Assembly: GCF_037126465.1 (NCBI RefSeq)
Contig: NC_088209.1
Location: forward strand, 1-64,000
From: Ornithodoros turicata
Lineage: Eukaryota; Arthropoda; Arachnida; Ixodida; Argasidae
Length of the DNA stretch: 64,000 nt
Direction: 5' to 3'
Each line of letters starts with the position of its first letter. The stretch's first letter is position 1. The notes under the pieces are model-generated. The model had not been told where the DNA came from. It did no database searches and was given only the letters and a program-made list of their open reading frames with translations. Shown piece after piece: positions 1 through 11,566 of this stretch. The position numbers and the translations under genes were made by a program.

Positions 1-1520
1 AAAAGAACCACCTATAATTTGAAAATAATGCCATAAGTCGAAAGGATAAACACGCAAAATTCCTCATGCAGCCATCGTTGCGCCAAATACCGAAAACACA
101 CGTGTTTAGACCGCACGTACAAAAAAATCACATATAATTTGAAAATAATGCCATATGTCGAAAGTGTAAATATGCAAAGTTCGTCAGGCAGCCACTGTTG
201 CGCGAAATACCGCATACACGCGTGTTTAGTCCGCAGGTTCAAAATAAAAAGAATCACCTATAATTTGAACATAATGCCGTATATCGAAAGCACAAGCATT
301 CAAAGTTGCTCAGGCAGCCTCTGTTGCGCGAAATACCGCATACACGCGTGTTTAGTCCGCACGTACAAAATAAAAAGAATCACCTATAATTTGAAAATAA
401 TGCCATAAGTCGAAGGGATAAACACGCAAAATTCCTCATGCAGCCATTGTTGCGCCAAATACCGCAAACACACGTGTTTAGACCGCACGTACAAAAAATC
501 ACATATAATTTGAAAATAATGCCATATGTCGAAAGCGTAAACATGCAAAGTTCCTCAGGCAGCCACTGTTGCGCGAATTACCGCAATCACGCGTGTTTAG
601 TCCGCACGTACAAAATAAAAATAATCACCTATAATTTGAAAACAATGCCATATGTCGAAAGCATAAACATTCAAAGTTCCTCAGGCAGCCTCTGTTGCGC
701 GACATACCGCATACACGCGTGTTTAGTCCGCACGTACAAAATAAAAAGAACCACCTATAATTTGAAAATAATGCCATAAGTCGAAAGGATAGACACGCAA
801 AATTCCTCATGCAGCCATTGTTGCGCCAAATACCGCAAACACACGTGTTTAGACCGCACGTACAAAAAAAATCACATATAATTTGAAAAAATTGCCGTAT
901 GTCGAAAGTGTAAACATGCAAAGTTCGTCAGGCAGCCACTGTTGCGCGAAATACCGCATACACGCGTGTTTAGTCCGCAGGTACAAAATAAAAAGAATCA
1001 CCTATAATTTGAACATAATGCCGTATATCGAAAGCACAAGCATTCAAAGTTCCTCAAGCAGCCTCTGTTGCGCGAAATACCGCATACACGCGTGTTTTGT
1101 CCGCACGTACAAAATAAAAAGAATCACCTATAATTTGAAAATAATGCCATAAGTCGAAAGGATAAACACGCAAAATTCCTCATGCAGCCATTGTTGTACC
1201 AAATACCGCAAACACACGTGTTTAGAACGCACGTACAAAAAAAATCACATATAATTTGAAAATAATGCCATATGTCGAAAGCGTAAACATGCAAAGTTCC
1301 TCAGGCAGCCACTGTTGCGCGAATTACCGCATACACGCGTGTTTAGTTCGCACGTACAAAATAAAAATAATCACCTATAATTTGAAAACAATGCCATATG
1401 TCGAAAGCGTAAACATGCAAAGTTCCTCAGGCAGCCTCTGTTTCGCGAAATACCGCAAACACGCGTGTTTAGTCCGCACGTACAAAATAAAAAGAATCAC
1501 CTTTATGTTGAAAATAATGC
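1..1520. repeat. Trimeric higher-order repeat (~372 bp)
   Basis: Three monomer subtypes alternate. One has CCATAAGTCGAA followed by ATTCCTCATGCAGCCATTGT, one has GTTCGTCAGGCAGCCACTGT or a close variant, and one ends in CAGCCTCTGTTGCGCG. The diagnostic CCATAAGTCGAA recurs near 31, 403, 774 and 1147, a spacing of about 372 bp (three monomers). Same-type monomers are more alike than neighbours, which is the mark of higher-order amplification. Confidence 0.8.
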
Positions 1521-4500
1521 CATATGTCGAAAGCATGATCGCGCAAAGTTCCTCATGCAGCCATTGTTGCGCGAAATACCGCACACACGCGTGTTTAGAC
1601 CGCACGTCCAAAAAAATCACATATAATTTGAAAACAATGCCATATGTCGAAAGCGTAAACATGCAAAGTTCCTGAGGCAGCCACTGTTGCGCGAAATACC
1701 GCATACACACGTGTTTAGTCCGCACGTACAAAATAAAAAGAATCACCTATAATTTGAAAACAATGCAATATGTCGAAAGCATAAACATGAAAAGTTCCTC
1801 AGGTGGCCACTGTTGCGCGACATACCGAATCACCCGTGTTTAGTCCGCACGTACAAAAAAAAGAATCACCTATATATTTTGAAAATAATGCCATATGTCG
1901 AAATCATAAAGATGCAACGTTTCTCACGCAGCCACTGTTGCGCGAAATACATCATACACGCGTGTTTAGTGCGAACGTACAAAATAAAAAGAATCACCTA
2001 TATGTTGAAAATAATGCCACATGTCGAAAGTATACACATGCAAAGTTCCTTTGACAGCCTCTGTTGCGCGAAATAGCGCATACACGCGTGTTTAGTCCGC
2101 ACGTACAAAATAAAAAGAATCACCTATATGTTTAAAGTAATGCCATAAGTCGAAAGCATAAACATGCAAAATTCCTCAGGCAGCCTCTGCTGCATGAAAT
2201 ACCGCATACACGCGTGTTTAGACCGCACGTACAAAAAAAAAGAATCACCTATAATTTGAAAATAATGCCATATGTCGAAAGCGTAAACATGCAAACTTCC
2301 TCAGGCAGTCACTGTTGCGCGAAATACCGCATACACGCGTGTTTAGTCTGCACGTACAAAATAAAAAAATCACCTATAATTTGAAAATAATGGCTTATGT
2401 CGAATGTGTAAACATGCAAAGTGTCTCAGGCAGCCACTGTTGCGTGAAATACCGCATACACGCTTGTTTAGTCTGCATGTACAAAATAAAAAGAATCACC
2501 TATAATTTGAAAATAATGCCACATGTCGAAAGCACAATCCTGCAAAGTTCCTCAGGCAGCATCTGTTGCGCGAAATACCGCATACACGCGAGTTTATTCC
2601 GCGCGTACAAGATAAAAAGAATCACCTGTAATTTGAAAATAATGCCATAAGTCGAAAGATAAACACGTAAAATTCCTCATGCAGCCATTGTTGCGCCAAA
2701 TACCGCAAACACACGTGTTTAGACCGCACGTACAAAAAAAATCACATACTTTGAAAATATTGCCATATGTGGAAAGCGTAAACATACAAAGTTCCTCAGG
2801 CAGCCACTGTTGCGTAAAATACCGCATACACGCGTGTTTAGTCCGCACGTACAAAATAAAAATAATCACAAATAATTTGAAAATAATGCCCTATGTCGAA
2901 AGCGTAATCATGAAAGTTCCTCAGGCAGCGACTGTTTTGCGATATACCGGGTACACGCGAACTTAGTCCGCACGTACAAAATAAAAATGATGACCTATAA
3001 TTTGAAAATAATGGCTTATGTCGAAAGCATAAACATGCAAAGTTCCTTAGGCAGCTTCTGGTGTGCGAAATACCGCATACACGCGTGTTTAGTCCGCACG
3101 TACAAAATAAAAAGAATCACCTATAATTTGAAAATAATGCCTTATGTTGAAAGCGTAAACATGCAAAGTTCTTCAGGCAGCCACTCTTGAGAGAAATACC
3201 ACACACACGCGTGTTTAGTCCGTATGTACAAAGTAAAAATAATCACCAATACGTTGAAAATATTGCCATATGTGGAAAGCGTAAACATGCAAAGTTCCTC
3301 AGGCAGCCACTGTTGCAAAAATACCGCATACACGCGTGTTAGTCCGCACCTACAAAATAAAAATAATCACAAATAATTTGAAAATAATGCCATATGTCGA
3401 AAGCATAATCATGAAAGTTCCTCAGGCAGCGACTGTTTTGCGATATACCGGGTACACGCGAACTTACTCCGCACGTAAAAAATAAAAATGATGACCTATA
3501 ATTTGAAAATAATGGCTTATGTCGAAAGCATAAACATGCAAAGTTCCTCAGGCAGCCTCTGTTCCGCGAAATACTGCATACACGCGTGTTTAGTCCGCAC
3601 CTACAAAATAAAAAGAATCACCTATAATTTGAAAATAATGCCTTATGTCGAAAGCATAAACATGAAAAGTTCCTCTTGCAGCCACTGTTACGCGAAATAC
3701 AGCATACACGTGTGTTTAGTCCGCACGTACAAAAAAAGAAAGAAAGAAAGAATCACCTATAATTTGAAAATAATGGCTTATGTCGAAAGCGTAAACATGC
3801 AAAGTTCCTCAGGCAACCACTGTTGCACGAAATACCGCATACACGCGAGTTTAGTCCGCAAGTACAAAATAAAAATAATCACCTATAATTTGAAAATAAT
3901 GGCTTATGTCGAAAGTGTAAACAGGCAAAGTTCCTCAGGCAGCCACTGTTGCGTGAAATACCGCATACACGCGAGTTTAGTCCGCAAGTACAAAATAAAA
4001 ATAATCACCTATAATTTGAAAATAATGGCTTATGTCGAAAGTGTAAACAGGCAAAGTTCCTCAGGCAGCCACTGTTGCGTGAAATACCGCATGCACGCGT
4101 GTTTAGTCTGCATGTACAAAATAAAAGAATCACCTATAATTTGGAAATAATGTCACATGTCGAAAGCATCAACATGCAAAATTCCTGAGGCACCCACTGT
4201 TGCGCGAGATACCGCACACACACGTGTTTAGTCCGCACGTACGAAATAAAAAGAACCACCTATAATTTGAAAATAATGCCATATGTCGAAAGCATAAACA
4301 TGCAAATTTCCTCAGGCAGCCACTGTTGAGCCAAATACCGCATACACGTGTGGTTAGTCCGCACGTACAAAATAAAAAGAATCACCTATAATTTGAAAAT
4401 AATTCCTTATGTTGAAAGCATAAACAGGCAAAGTTCCTCAGGCACCCACTGTTGCACGAAATACCGCATACACGCCAGTTTAGTCCGCACGTACAAAATA

Positions 4501-4595
4501 AAAATGATCACCTATAATTTGAAAATAATGCCGTATGCCGAAAGCATAATCATGAAAGTTCCTCAGGCAGCGACTGTTTTGCGATATACCGGGTA

Positions 4596-4601
4596 CACGC
4601 G
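4596..4601. other. Target-site duplication, left (CACGCG)
   Basis: CACGCG lies directly outside the left end of the palindromic element and again directly outside its right end at 18448-18453. Uninterrupted monomers of the same subtype (for example near 2950 and 18953) read TACACGCGAACTTAG with one copy only, so the second copy arose on insertion. Counting one more base gives a 7-bp duplication CACGCGA and slightly uneven ends, so 6 or 7 bp cannot be fully separated. Confidence 0.85.
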
Positions 4602-4614
4602 AGTAGTAATGTAA

Positions 4615-4787
4615 CAACCCAAGATTTACACAGAAAATCCACGGCAAGTATTGCACATTTTACTTTAAATTATTTTAAAATTACTTTAAAATTTTTTAAA
4701 AAATTTAAATTTTTAAAATTTTGAAATTTGGCAAAATCTGACTCAGTGCAATACTTGTCGTGGATTTTCTATGTAAAACTCGGGTTG
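4615..4787. repeat. Terminal sub-hairpin, left end
   Basis: Inside the outer terminus is a smaller inverted repeat. The ~42-bp segment 4615-4656 (CAACCC...ATTGCAC) pairs with 4746-4787 (GTGCAATAC...GGGTTG) with a few mismatches. The loop of ~90 bp is extremely A+T-rich. The element end could therefore fold on itself without the opposite arm. Confidence 0.85.
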
Positions 4788-5087
4788 TAGGAAATAAAAA
4801 ACTAGATAGAAAGGAAGCAGACAGTAGGAAATGATTTATTTGAAAATCAACGACGCCATCTTGAAGAAATCACGCCGGGGCGACTGGAGCACGACGGTTG
4901 CAGAGGCAGGTGGCACGCTAGTTCCAAGGCATCACACCAGATGGCGCCAGCATCGTAGCTCTATACGAGAAACACAGAGAACAAGAAAGTACTAGCGACA
5001 CGTAAAAATGGCAACACTGCTCGACAAGTCTAACCATGCCAGAGCGCGGGGAAAAGGCCTAACCGCTACTGCTAAACAGCACGGAGA

Positions 5088-5369
5088 AAACACTACACAA
5101 TGGGGGAAAAGGCTTAAGGCAATCGACTAGGCCTAACCACAGCGTCACAACACTTCGCGGCTAACACAAGGCGGGAACCACACGATGGTAAACGTGCGTC
5201 AACAGGCTTGGACACCGCTAAACAAGTTAAACACTACACAATGGGGGAAAAGGCTTAAGGCAATCGACTAGGCCTAACCACAGCGTCACAACACTTCGCG
5301 GCTAACACAAGGCGGGAACCACACGATGGCAAACGTGCGTCAACAGGCTTGGACACCGCTAAACAAGTC
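5088..5369. repeat. 141-bp tandem duplication (left arm)
   Basis: Two copies, 5088-5228 and 5229-5369, start with CACTACACAATGGGGGAAAA and share the whole 141 bp with about one visible difference (GGTAAACG versus GGCAAACG). The mirror copy is at 17681-17962. Confidence 0.85.
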
Positions 5370-5628
5370 TAAACATGCGAGAAAAGGCTTAACACGAGCA
5401 CGGTAAAACAACGCGCAAACATCGGTAAATCACTCACCTTTTTCCCCGCTGCGACGGAGCGTCCGCTCTCGTCGACAGCCAGGGATCAAGTGACGACGGA
5501 GCGAACGACCGCACGTCTTCTCCCAACAAGAGCCAGAGGTGGACTGACGTAAGCGCCACTCTACGGGTGCTACGCATGCGCGCGCTCCTACCGCCACCTG
5601 CGAGAGGCTAAGAGAGAAGAGCATTCCT

Positions 5629-5642
5629 GCGCCCCCTGCTGG
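5629..5642 (-). promoter_or_regulatory. CTCF-like motif (left arm)
   Basis: On the minus strand this reads CCAGCAGGGGGCGC, a full match to the CCASYAGRKGGCRS core bound by CTCF in animals. It lies beside a CCAAT box (minus strand ATTGG at 5651-5655 on the plus strand). The mirror site is 17408-17421, so the two motifs point away from each other. Confidence 0.5.
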
Positions 5643-7240
5643 CCGTTCTCATTGGTCCAGACATCATCCTATTGTCTCAGGGCTACACTGTTTTTTTTCC
5701 ACTAATGCTCCTCTAGACAAGGTCAATCTGCAGTGAAGCCACGGTATGACGTCCTCATGCACCTGCGTGGCTCAAGGACGCGTGCGCTCTAGACAGGGGA
5801 CCTATTATTTATTGAATCACTATCCCAAGGTTATTTCCTTTATTCTTCTATAACGATTGCATAGGAAACTATTGCAGAAGAGCACCATGCATGAAAGCTG
5901 ATCGTAGGAATTCCAAAGTCTTACTAAATGAGACTTGCAAAAGAACAAAATATCCCAACATGTAACCCCATCAACGGCTAATAAGAGGACTAGGCACTCA
6001 ACAAACCAACGCGCGCAGAACTCAGGGCAGCACTATCGTCAAGACGACAATGTTCCTTGTCAAAAAAGACAAAATACAAAGCGTTAACAAAGGAAACCAT
6101 GCATATCGGGGCATGTCAGGACACGTCAGGACAAATTCGCACGACTGTTGGGCAACAGAGGAAAACGAACACTTGAACAGAGTGAAAAGACGCTCACTAT
6201 CATCGGACACGTACACTACATTCCCTCATTGTAAATCCGCTCGTCACAAAATCCACCTGCATCGTCGAACACCATTCACCAGTGACGAACCACACATCCG
6301 CACCCCATCAGAGGCAGACAGAACCCCACCTAAGCTACGCTCTTCTACTGACGATCAACGCAATTGCCAGGATCATAATTACCGTGTCTACATCCACCAG
6401 TGTCCAAGAGAGAAGTGAATCCTTGCGTCCCCTGCAGGCCAGTCTCATTGGTCCAGACATCATCCTATTGTCTCAGGGCTACACAGTTCTTTTCCACTAA
6501 TGCTCCTCTAGACAAGGTCAACCTGAAACAATAGTCTCTCGGTATGCGGTCATCATGCAGGTGCGTGGCTCAAGGACGCGTACGCTCTAGACAGGGCACC
6601 TGTTATTTATTGAATCACTATCCCTAGATTATTTCCTTTATTCTACTATAATGATTGCGTAGGGAACTATTGAGAAAAACACCATAGACAAGAGGAGATT
6701 GTAGCATTTCATTCCCAAAGTCTTACTGTACAGGAAAAAAAAAAGGTTCAGCAAGACATAAAGTCACACACCTGTCCCCCTCGCGGTTACTCTCTGAACT
6801 AAATGAATCGCAAAATTATTAAGAACTGCTCTACTCCCATTCAAGGCAGCACTATCGTCAAGAATATGCCTTGTACAAAAGGAAAAAAACTACATGCAGA
6901 AGGAAAGCATGTCAGAACAAGCCCAGGCATGTCAGCACATGTTTGTCAGACAAGGGGGGAAAAAGCGAAAAGAAACAAAGAAGGAAACCAGCATCAAACT
7001 ATTTCTTCTTATTCAAAAACAGTGCTCATCATAAATCTGCCCAGGACAATACACACTATTTTTCTATTGCCACACTTTTTTCCAGTAACGGTCAATGCAT
7101 TGCTACAGACTGCGTGACGTCATCACATCCTGTCTGAAGAAGAAGACACCGGCAAAGACTCCTATTATTTATTGAATCGCAAGATTATTTCCTTTGTCCT
7201 ACTCTTAATGACATTGATTCTCTCATTAAAATTCAACAAA
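5640..7240. repeat. ~797-bp direct repeats (left arm)
   Basis: Two diverged copies of a ~797-bp unit. CATTGGTCCAGACATCATCC occurs at 5650 and 6446, GCTCCTCTAGACAAGGTCAA near 5706 and 6503, and TATTATTTATTGAATCACTA-like blocks near 5805 and 6602, with a third partial copy near 7163. The mirror lies at about 15810-17410. Confidence 0.75.
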
Positions 7241-7756
7241 AAGCACCCCGCATATTAACGATTTTCACCCCAAAGGCTCATCATGGTCATTAGAATTACA
7301 GTAAACTGCCACTGCTCTTTTAAAATAATAAGTGAGACCACTCAACATCACCTCCAGGCTTATGTAATACATGACCCTTTCTATGCTCATACATTCGTTG
7401 TCTGAGGCTACACCTGCGAGCAAAAAAGGCGCGGAAGCCGGGTGGGCAAAGTTCCATTCGCGCATTGCGAGCAAAAAGGCGCGAAAGCACAAGACAGAAC
7501 GCCTTTACGGGAACACGATGGCATTCCTATACTATATTAATGATTATTGCATTGCAGTTTAGAAAAACTACAACTAAACTATAATTTTAGGAGCCCAACT
7601 TTCTATGGAAACTATAATTGCCCTATTACTTGGATCGCTACTAATGAAGCGCTCCAATTTTTTCTCTCTTCCCATTTCAGCCTTGTCATGCAGGGAAGCA
7701 GACTCATATCCAAAATAATTAATTTACACAGAGGGTGCCGTGCTTCAGGAATTCCT

Positions 7757-10600
7757 ATCCTGCGCTCAGATGCAAGCATTTCTTCACGGATACCTTTAAC
7801 AGCTGACTTCCTCAACATATCGAACACCCAACAAAATCAAACAAACAATCAGAGAAACCCTCTTCTCAGCTGCACCATGCGACTTTCTTCTGCGTAAAAT
7901 CGGTGATTTGAAGAAGAGAGCAGCGAAAAATTGCGCGCGCTTGTGCTCGACCTGAAGCATATGCCAATAAACCAAGAAAAAGGCACTCATGTCTGGTATC
8001 TGATAGTGCCACATACACAGACGCATTGTCGCAAAGAAAGCACAGGACACGGATACACAAATTTCCTTAGGTGAGCAGGGAAAAGGCTTAAGACCACAGG
8101 TCACGACACATCGCCACGCGGCTAGCACAACATGACACCAACAAGATACTATAGCGGGAAGAACTGCTACACTGCTAAACAAGTCCAGACATGCCACGAT
8201 GGCGTCACAAATCAGGAAGAAAAAAAAAACAAAAAGAAAAAAAAGCACACGCACGCACAGAGGACAACGCATTAAACACACGGAGCGCTCAGGAATAATC
8301 GTAGCGTCACCGCACATCGCTACGAAGCTAAACGTCTAACACAAGACGACACCAACAAGATATTAGCGAAGGGTAAAAATTGCAACACTACCGAACAAGT
8401 GCAGACATGCGACATCGCATACAAAACACTGCTCATCGGGGAAAAGGCCTAAGCCTGCGGCGGATCATCATAGAGCGTACACAACTTCATTTTTTCTATT
8501 TTGCGTAAACTAAACGCGGTCTGCTTGGAAAACGACGTACAAATTTTCTTAAGGAGCAGAGAAATATTTCTACTCCGTGCTCAGATACCAGCATTTCTGC
8601 TCAAAAACCTGCAAAATTAAACACTGCTTACTTCGTCAAGATATCGAACAAAATCAAACAAACAACTCCACTTCCACTGGTAGAACACTATTCAGCTTTT
8701 ACGCAGGAGGCTTTCTTCTACATAAAAAGTAAAGCAAATAAGAAAAGAGCAGCGAAATATTACACGCACATTTGCTTGACTTAAAAAACCTGAAGCATAT
8801 GCCAATAAACCAAGAAAAAGACACTCATGTCTGGTATCTGATAGTGCCACATACACAGACGCATTGTCCTTGCGTAAAGAAAGCACAGGACAGGGATACA
8901 CAAATTTCCTTAGGTGAGCAGGGAAAAGGCTGAAGACCTCAGGTCACCACACATCGCCACGCGGCTAGCACAACATGACAGCAACAAGATACTAGCAGCG
9001 GGAAGAACTGCAACACTGCTAAACAAGTCCAGACATGCCACGATGACGTCACAAATCAGAAGAAAAAAAAGCACACGCATGCACGCACAGAGGACAACGC
9101 ATTAAACACACGGAGCGCTCAGGAATAATCGTAGCGTTACCGCACATCGCTACGAAGCTCAACGTCCAACACAAGACGACGGCAACAACAAGATATTAAC
9201 GAAGGGTAAAAATTGCAACACTGAACAAGTCCAGACATGCGACATCGCATACAAAACACTGCTCATCGGGGAAAAGGCCTAAGCCTGCGGCGGATCATCA
9301 TAGAGCATACACAACTTCATTTTTATATTTTGCGTAAACTAAACGCGGTCTGCTTGGAAGACGACGTACAAATTTTCTTAGGGAGCAGAGAAATATAGAA
9401 ATTTGTACTCCGTGCTCAGATACCAGCATTTCTGCTCAAAAACCTGCAAAATTAAGCTCTGCTTACTTCGTTAAGATATCGAACAAAATCAAACAAACAA
9501 CCCCACTTCCACTGGTAGAACACTATTCAGCTTTTACGTAGGAGGCTTTCTTCTACATAAAAAGTAGAGAAAATAAGAAAAGAGCAGCGAAATATTACAC
9601 GCACTTTTGCTCGCATAGCTATAAGAGAAAAAAATAAATAAAATAACAACGCACACGCTAATAAACTGTGACAAAGACACCCATTTCTCCGATCAGATAA
9701 TTATTGCATAATGCTATATACTCATTTGCATTGGCCCTGCGTGAAGAAACCACAGGACAGGGATACACAATCTATCTTAAGCGAGCACGGAAAGTCACTT
9801 CTACTCGAACAGCTTAATACCATAAAGTCTGAATTTTTGCAAAGAAAATAGAGCCTGAACAGCGCTACGAAGGTGACAGACACATACTAACAAACAAACA
9901 AACACTTCTTCGAGTCTGTATTATCTTTTAAAAAATAACGAAAGCACACATAAAAAAAAAATCAAATCGGCTAGGTAGCCTTCCAGACGTTGTGCCTTAA
10001 AGTTGGCTGCACGCAATGTGCGGAAGCATGCTGTGAAGCCAATTTGCGGTTTTGCTGGATGCACATGAAGTCCGATTCCAATTGGAAATCGCGCTAAGGA
10101 CGTGCCAAACGTGGAATTTTCGCAAGATTAATCCCAATACCTGGAATTCTATTCATTTTAGCGGGAATGCTGGCGCTTGTGCTCCATTATTCGAAATTTT
10201 CGAATATTCGAATTTCTCGATTATCAAATTTTCGAATACGAATAGGGTTCGAATATCAACAATATTCAAACAATATTCGAAAGTTCGAATATTCGCACAC
10301 CTCTAGTGAATACTGACACTCAACGATATATAACAAAAAACAAACAAATTCCATTCTCATGAACTCTCCTCTGCCGAGCGGCTTTCTCCTGCTCTACCTG
10401 GATGCTGACTTTTTCCCCCCTCACCTACATTCTGAGTAAAAACAGTGACAGAAGAAAAGAACCGCGAAAAATTACACGCATTTGTGTCACAGGACAGGGA
10501 TACACAAATTTCCTTAAGTGAGCAGGGAAAAGGCTTAAGTCGGTACCGCTCAGGAATAATCGGAGAATCACCGCGTATCGCTACGCGGCTAGCACTTGAA
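7757..10600. repeat. ~830-bp tandem array (left arm)
   Basis: Recurrent blocks CTCAGATACCAGCATTTCTG (near 8579 and 9416, related copy near 7763), GCATATGCCAATAAACCAAG (7959, 8797) and GGATACACAAATTTCCTTAG (8051, 8894, related at 10499) mark two full and two partial copies of a ~816-843-bp unit. The short motif GGGAAAAGGC followed by CTAA or TTAA recurs here and in the 141-bp repeats, suggesting common descent of the arrays. Confidence 0.75.
10185..10310. repeat. TTCGAATATTCG-rich stretch (left arm)
   Basis: Short, imperfect palindromic words built on TTCGAA and AATATT repeat for about 100 bp and end in GCACACCTCTAGTG. On the minus strand this reads CACTAGAGGTGTGCGAATAT, resembling the TAGAGGTGTGC ends of hAT-type DNA transposons. 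I do not see the matching opposite end, so this may be a relic. The mirror is at about 12741-12866. Confidence 0.5.
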
Positions 10601-11481
10601 CAGCGCTACGAACGTGACAGATACATACTAACAAACAAACAAACAACAGCAGGACCGGCGTCGGGCACTCATAAAATACCCTGCCCAAAACAAAGACTTC
10701 GCCAGGTTCGCGAGGCAATTCCATCAAAAACGCTCGTCCTATCCTACAGATAGCAATGCAAACGCGACTGCCCTTATTTTTTAAACCACTATTTCACGCA
10801 ATAGTACATAAATGTATCACTCGTGTCACACGAAAAGGCAAACACTTACTTGTCAAGTGGGGTCCCAGCGCGTGCGCGCGCGCACACACACTAACATTTT
10901 CACACTCACAAACACAAAGTCTATTTTCACAACCACATAAATCCATATTATTTATCAGGTCAATAATTATCCTACCATCGCCAAAAGACGGTACAGACAT
11001 GTATGCTTACGCAAGACAATCGGTCCTCGTTCCGGATGTAATAGGATATCGCCACTCGGCCGGCGCGAACCAATAAAGAAAGAAAGGAATGCATGTTCGC
11101 TACGAAGAAAACGGTGCCGTGCTTCTACGCAGCGATCATTATACAGACGCGTAAATGTGAACATCATTCGCTACACACTGTAGCTCCCATCATTTTTAAA
11201 CCAAACCGTGTTCATAGGTCTTCACTAAATAGGTGAGCCGATAATGACTCCAAATAAAATCAAATCAAATAATCATTCCAGCATCGCTGGCTGCAAGCTT
11301 GGGTACCCAACAGAGCAGCGCGCTCCCATCAACACGCCTTGGGCTGACCTTACACACCCGAAGCCTTTTCTGAATACATTCTGCAGGCGCTGGAATAAAA
11401 GATTTATCGCGAGGGTACTACGATGTCAGCTCTGTTGCTGTTTAAGTGATAAAACAGTGCGCCCGAACCGCGAAGCGCGCG

Positions 11482-11566
11482 TCCAAACCGCGAAAACGGG
11501 TCCGCGTTGCGCTCGCGCCGCGGGGAATCGCGCGCGTCGCGAGTCCAAACCGCGAGACCGGGTCCG
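11482..11566. other. CpG-rich spacer at palindrome centre
   Basis: The 85-bp unpaired centre is very rich in CpG and contains a direct repeat of GTCCAAACCGCGA...CGGGTCCGCG (11481-11506 and 11543-11568) that overlaps the arm tips. It is unlike the AT-richer arms. It breaks perfect dyad symmetry and would form the loop of a cruciform. Confidence 0.85.

Larger units (their letters stand above)
1..4601. repeat. 126-bp tandem satellite, block 1
   Basis: Head-to-tail monomers of about 126 bp fill this stretch and run off the left edge. Each carries recognisable blocks such as TTTAGTCCGCACGTACAAAA, CACCTATAATTTGAAAATAA and CGAAAGCATAAACATGC. Monomers differ by scattered substitutions and small indels, and several subtypes recur, for example one with GCGACTGTTTTGCGATATAC that lacks one base. 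Because 126 is 3 x 42, any stop-free frame continues into the next monomer. This gives apparent proteins with a 42-residue repeat on both strands; they stop irregularly and shift with each indel, so I do not call genes. The block ends inside a monomer at the palindromic insertion and resumes at 18448 in the same orientation and at the next base of that monomer. Confidence 0.97.
4830..5642 (-). ncRNA. Putative outward spliced non-coding transcript (left)
   Basis: Minus-strand mirror of the unit at 17396-18230. Reading leftward there is a CTCF-like motif (5629-5642), a GC-rich leader with TTACGTCA, a splice donor GTGAGT (5432-5437), an intron of about 470 bp carrying the 141-bp duplication, an acceptor ending at 4961 after a pyrimidine-rich tract, and AATAAA on the minus strand at 4835-4840. 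The predicted exons lack a convincing open frame. The signals are visible; transcription is inferred. Confidence 0.35.
4602..11481 (+). repeat. Left arm of giant palindrome
   Basis: A 6.88-kb arm whose reverse complement is 11567-18447; paired positions sum to about 23048-23050 throughout. In order from the outside it holds a terminal hairpin, a poly(A)-signal/acceptor/donor/promoter block on the minus strand, a 141-bp duplication, two ~797-bp repeats, a short unique stretch, a ~830-bp array, a TTCGAATATTCG-rich stretch, and a unique inner part. Open frames of 60-173 codons occur, but they consist of low-complexity or readthrough sequence and match nothing I recognise. Confidence 0.93.

Noticed and set aside
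1..4601. CRISPR-like array of regular repeats
   Set aside because: Units are contiguous 126-bp monomers with no unique spacers, and the genome is eukaryotic.
7796..8317. 173-codon frame in the palindrome arm (mirror at 14732-15253)
   Set aside because: Phe/Leu-rich readthrough of T-rich tandem repeat sequence; no domain, and the neighbouring repeat copy does not preserve the frame.
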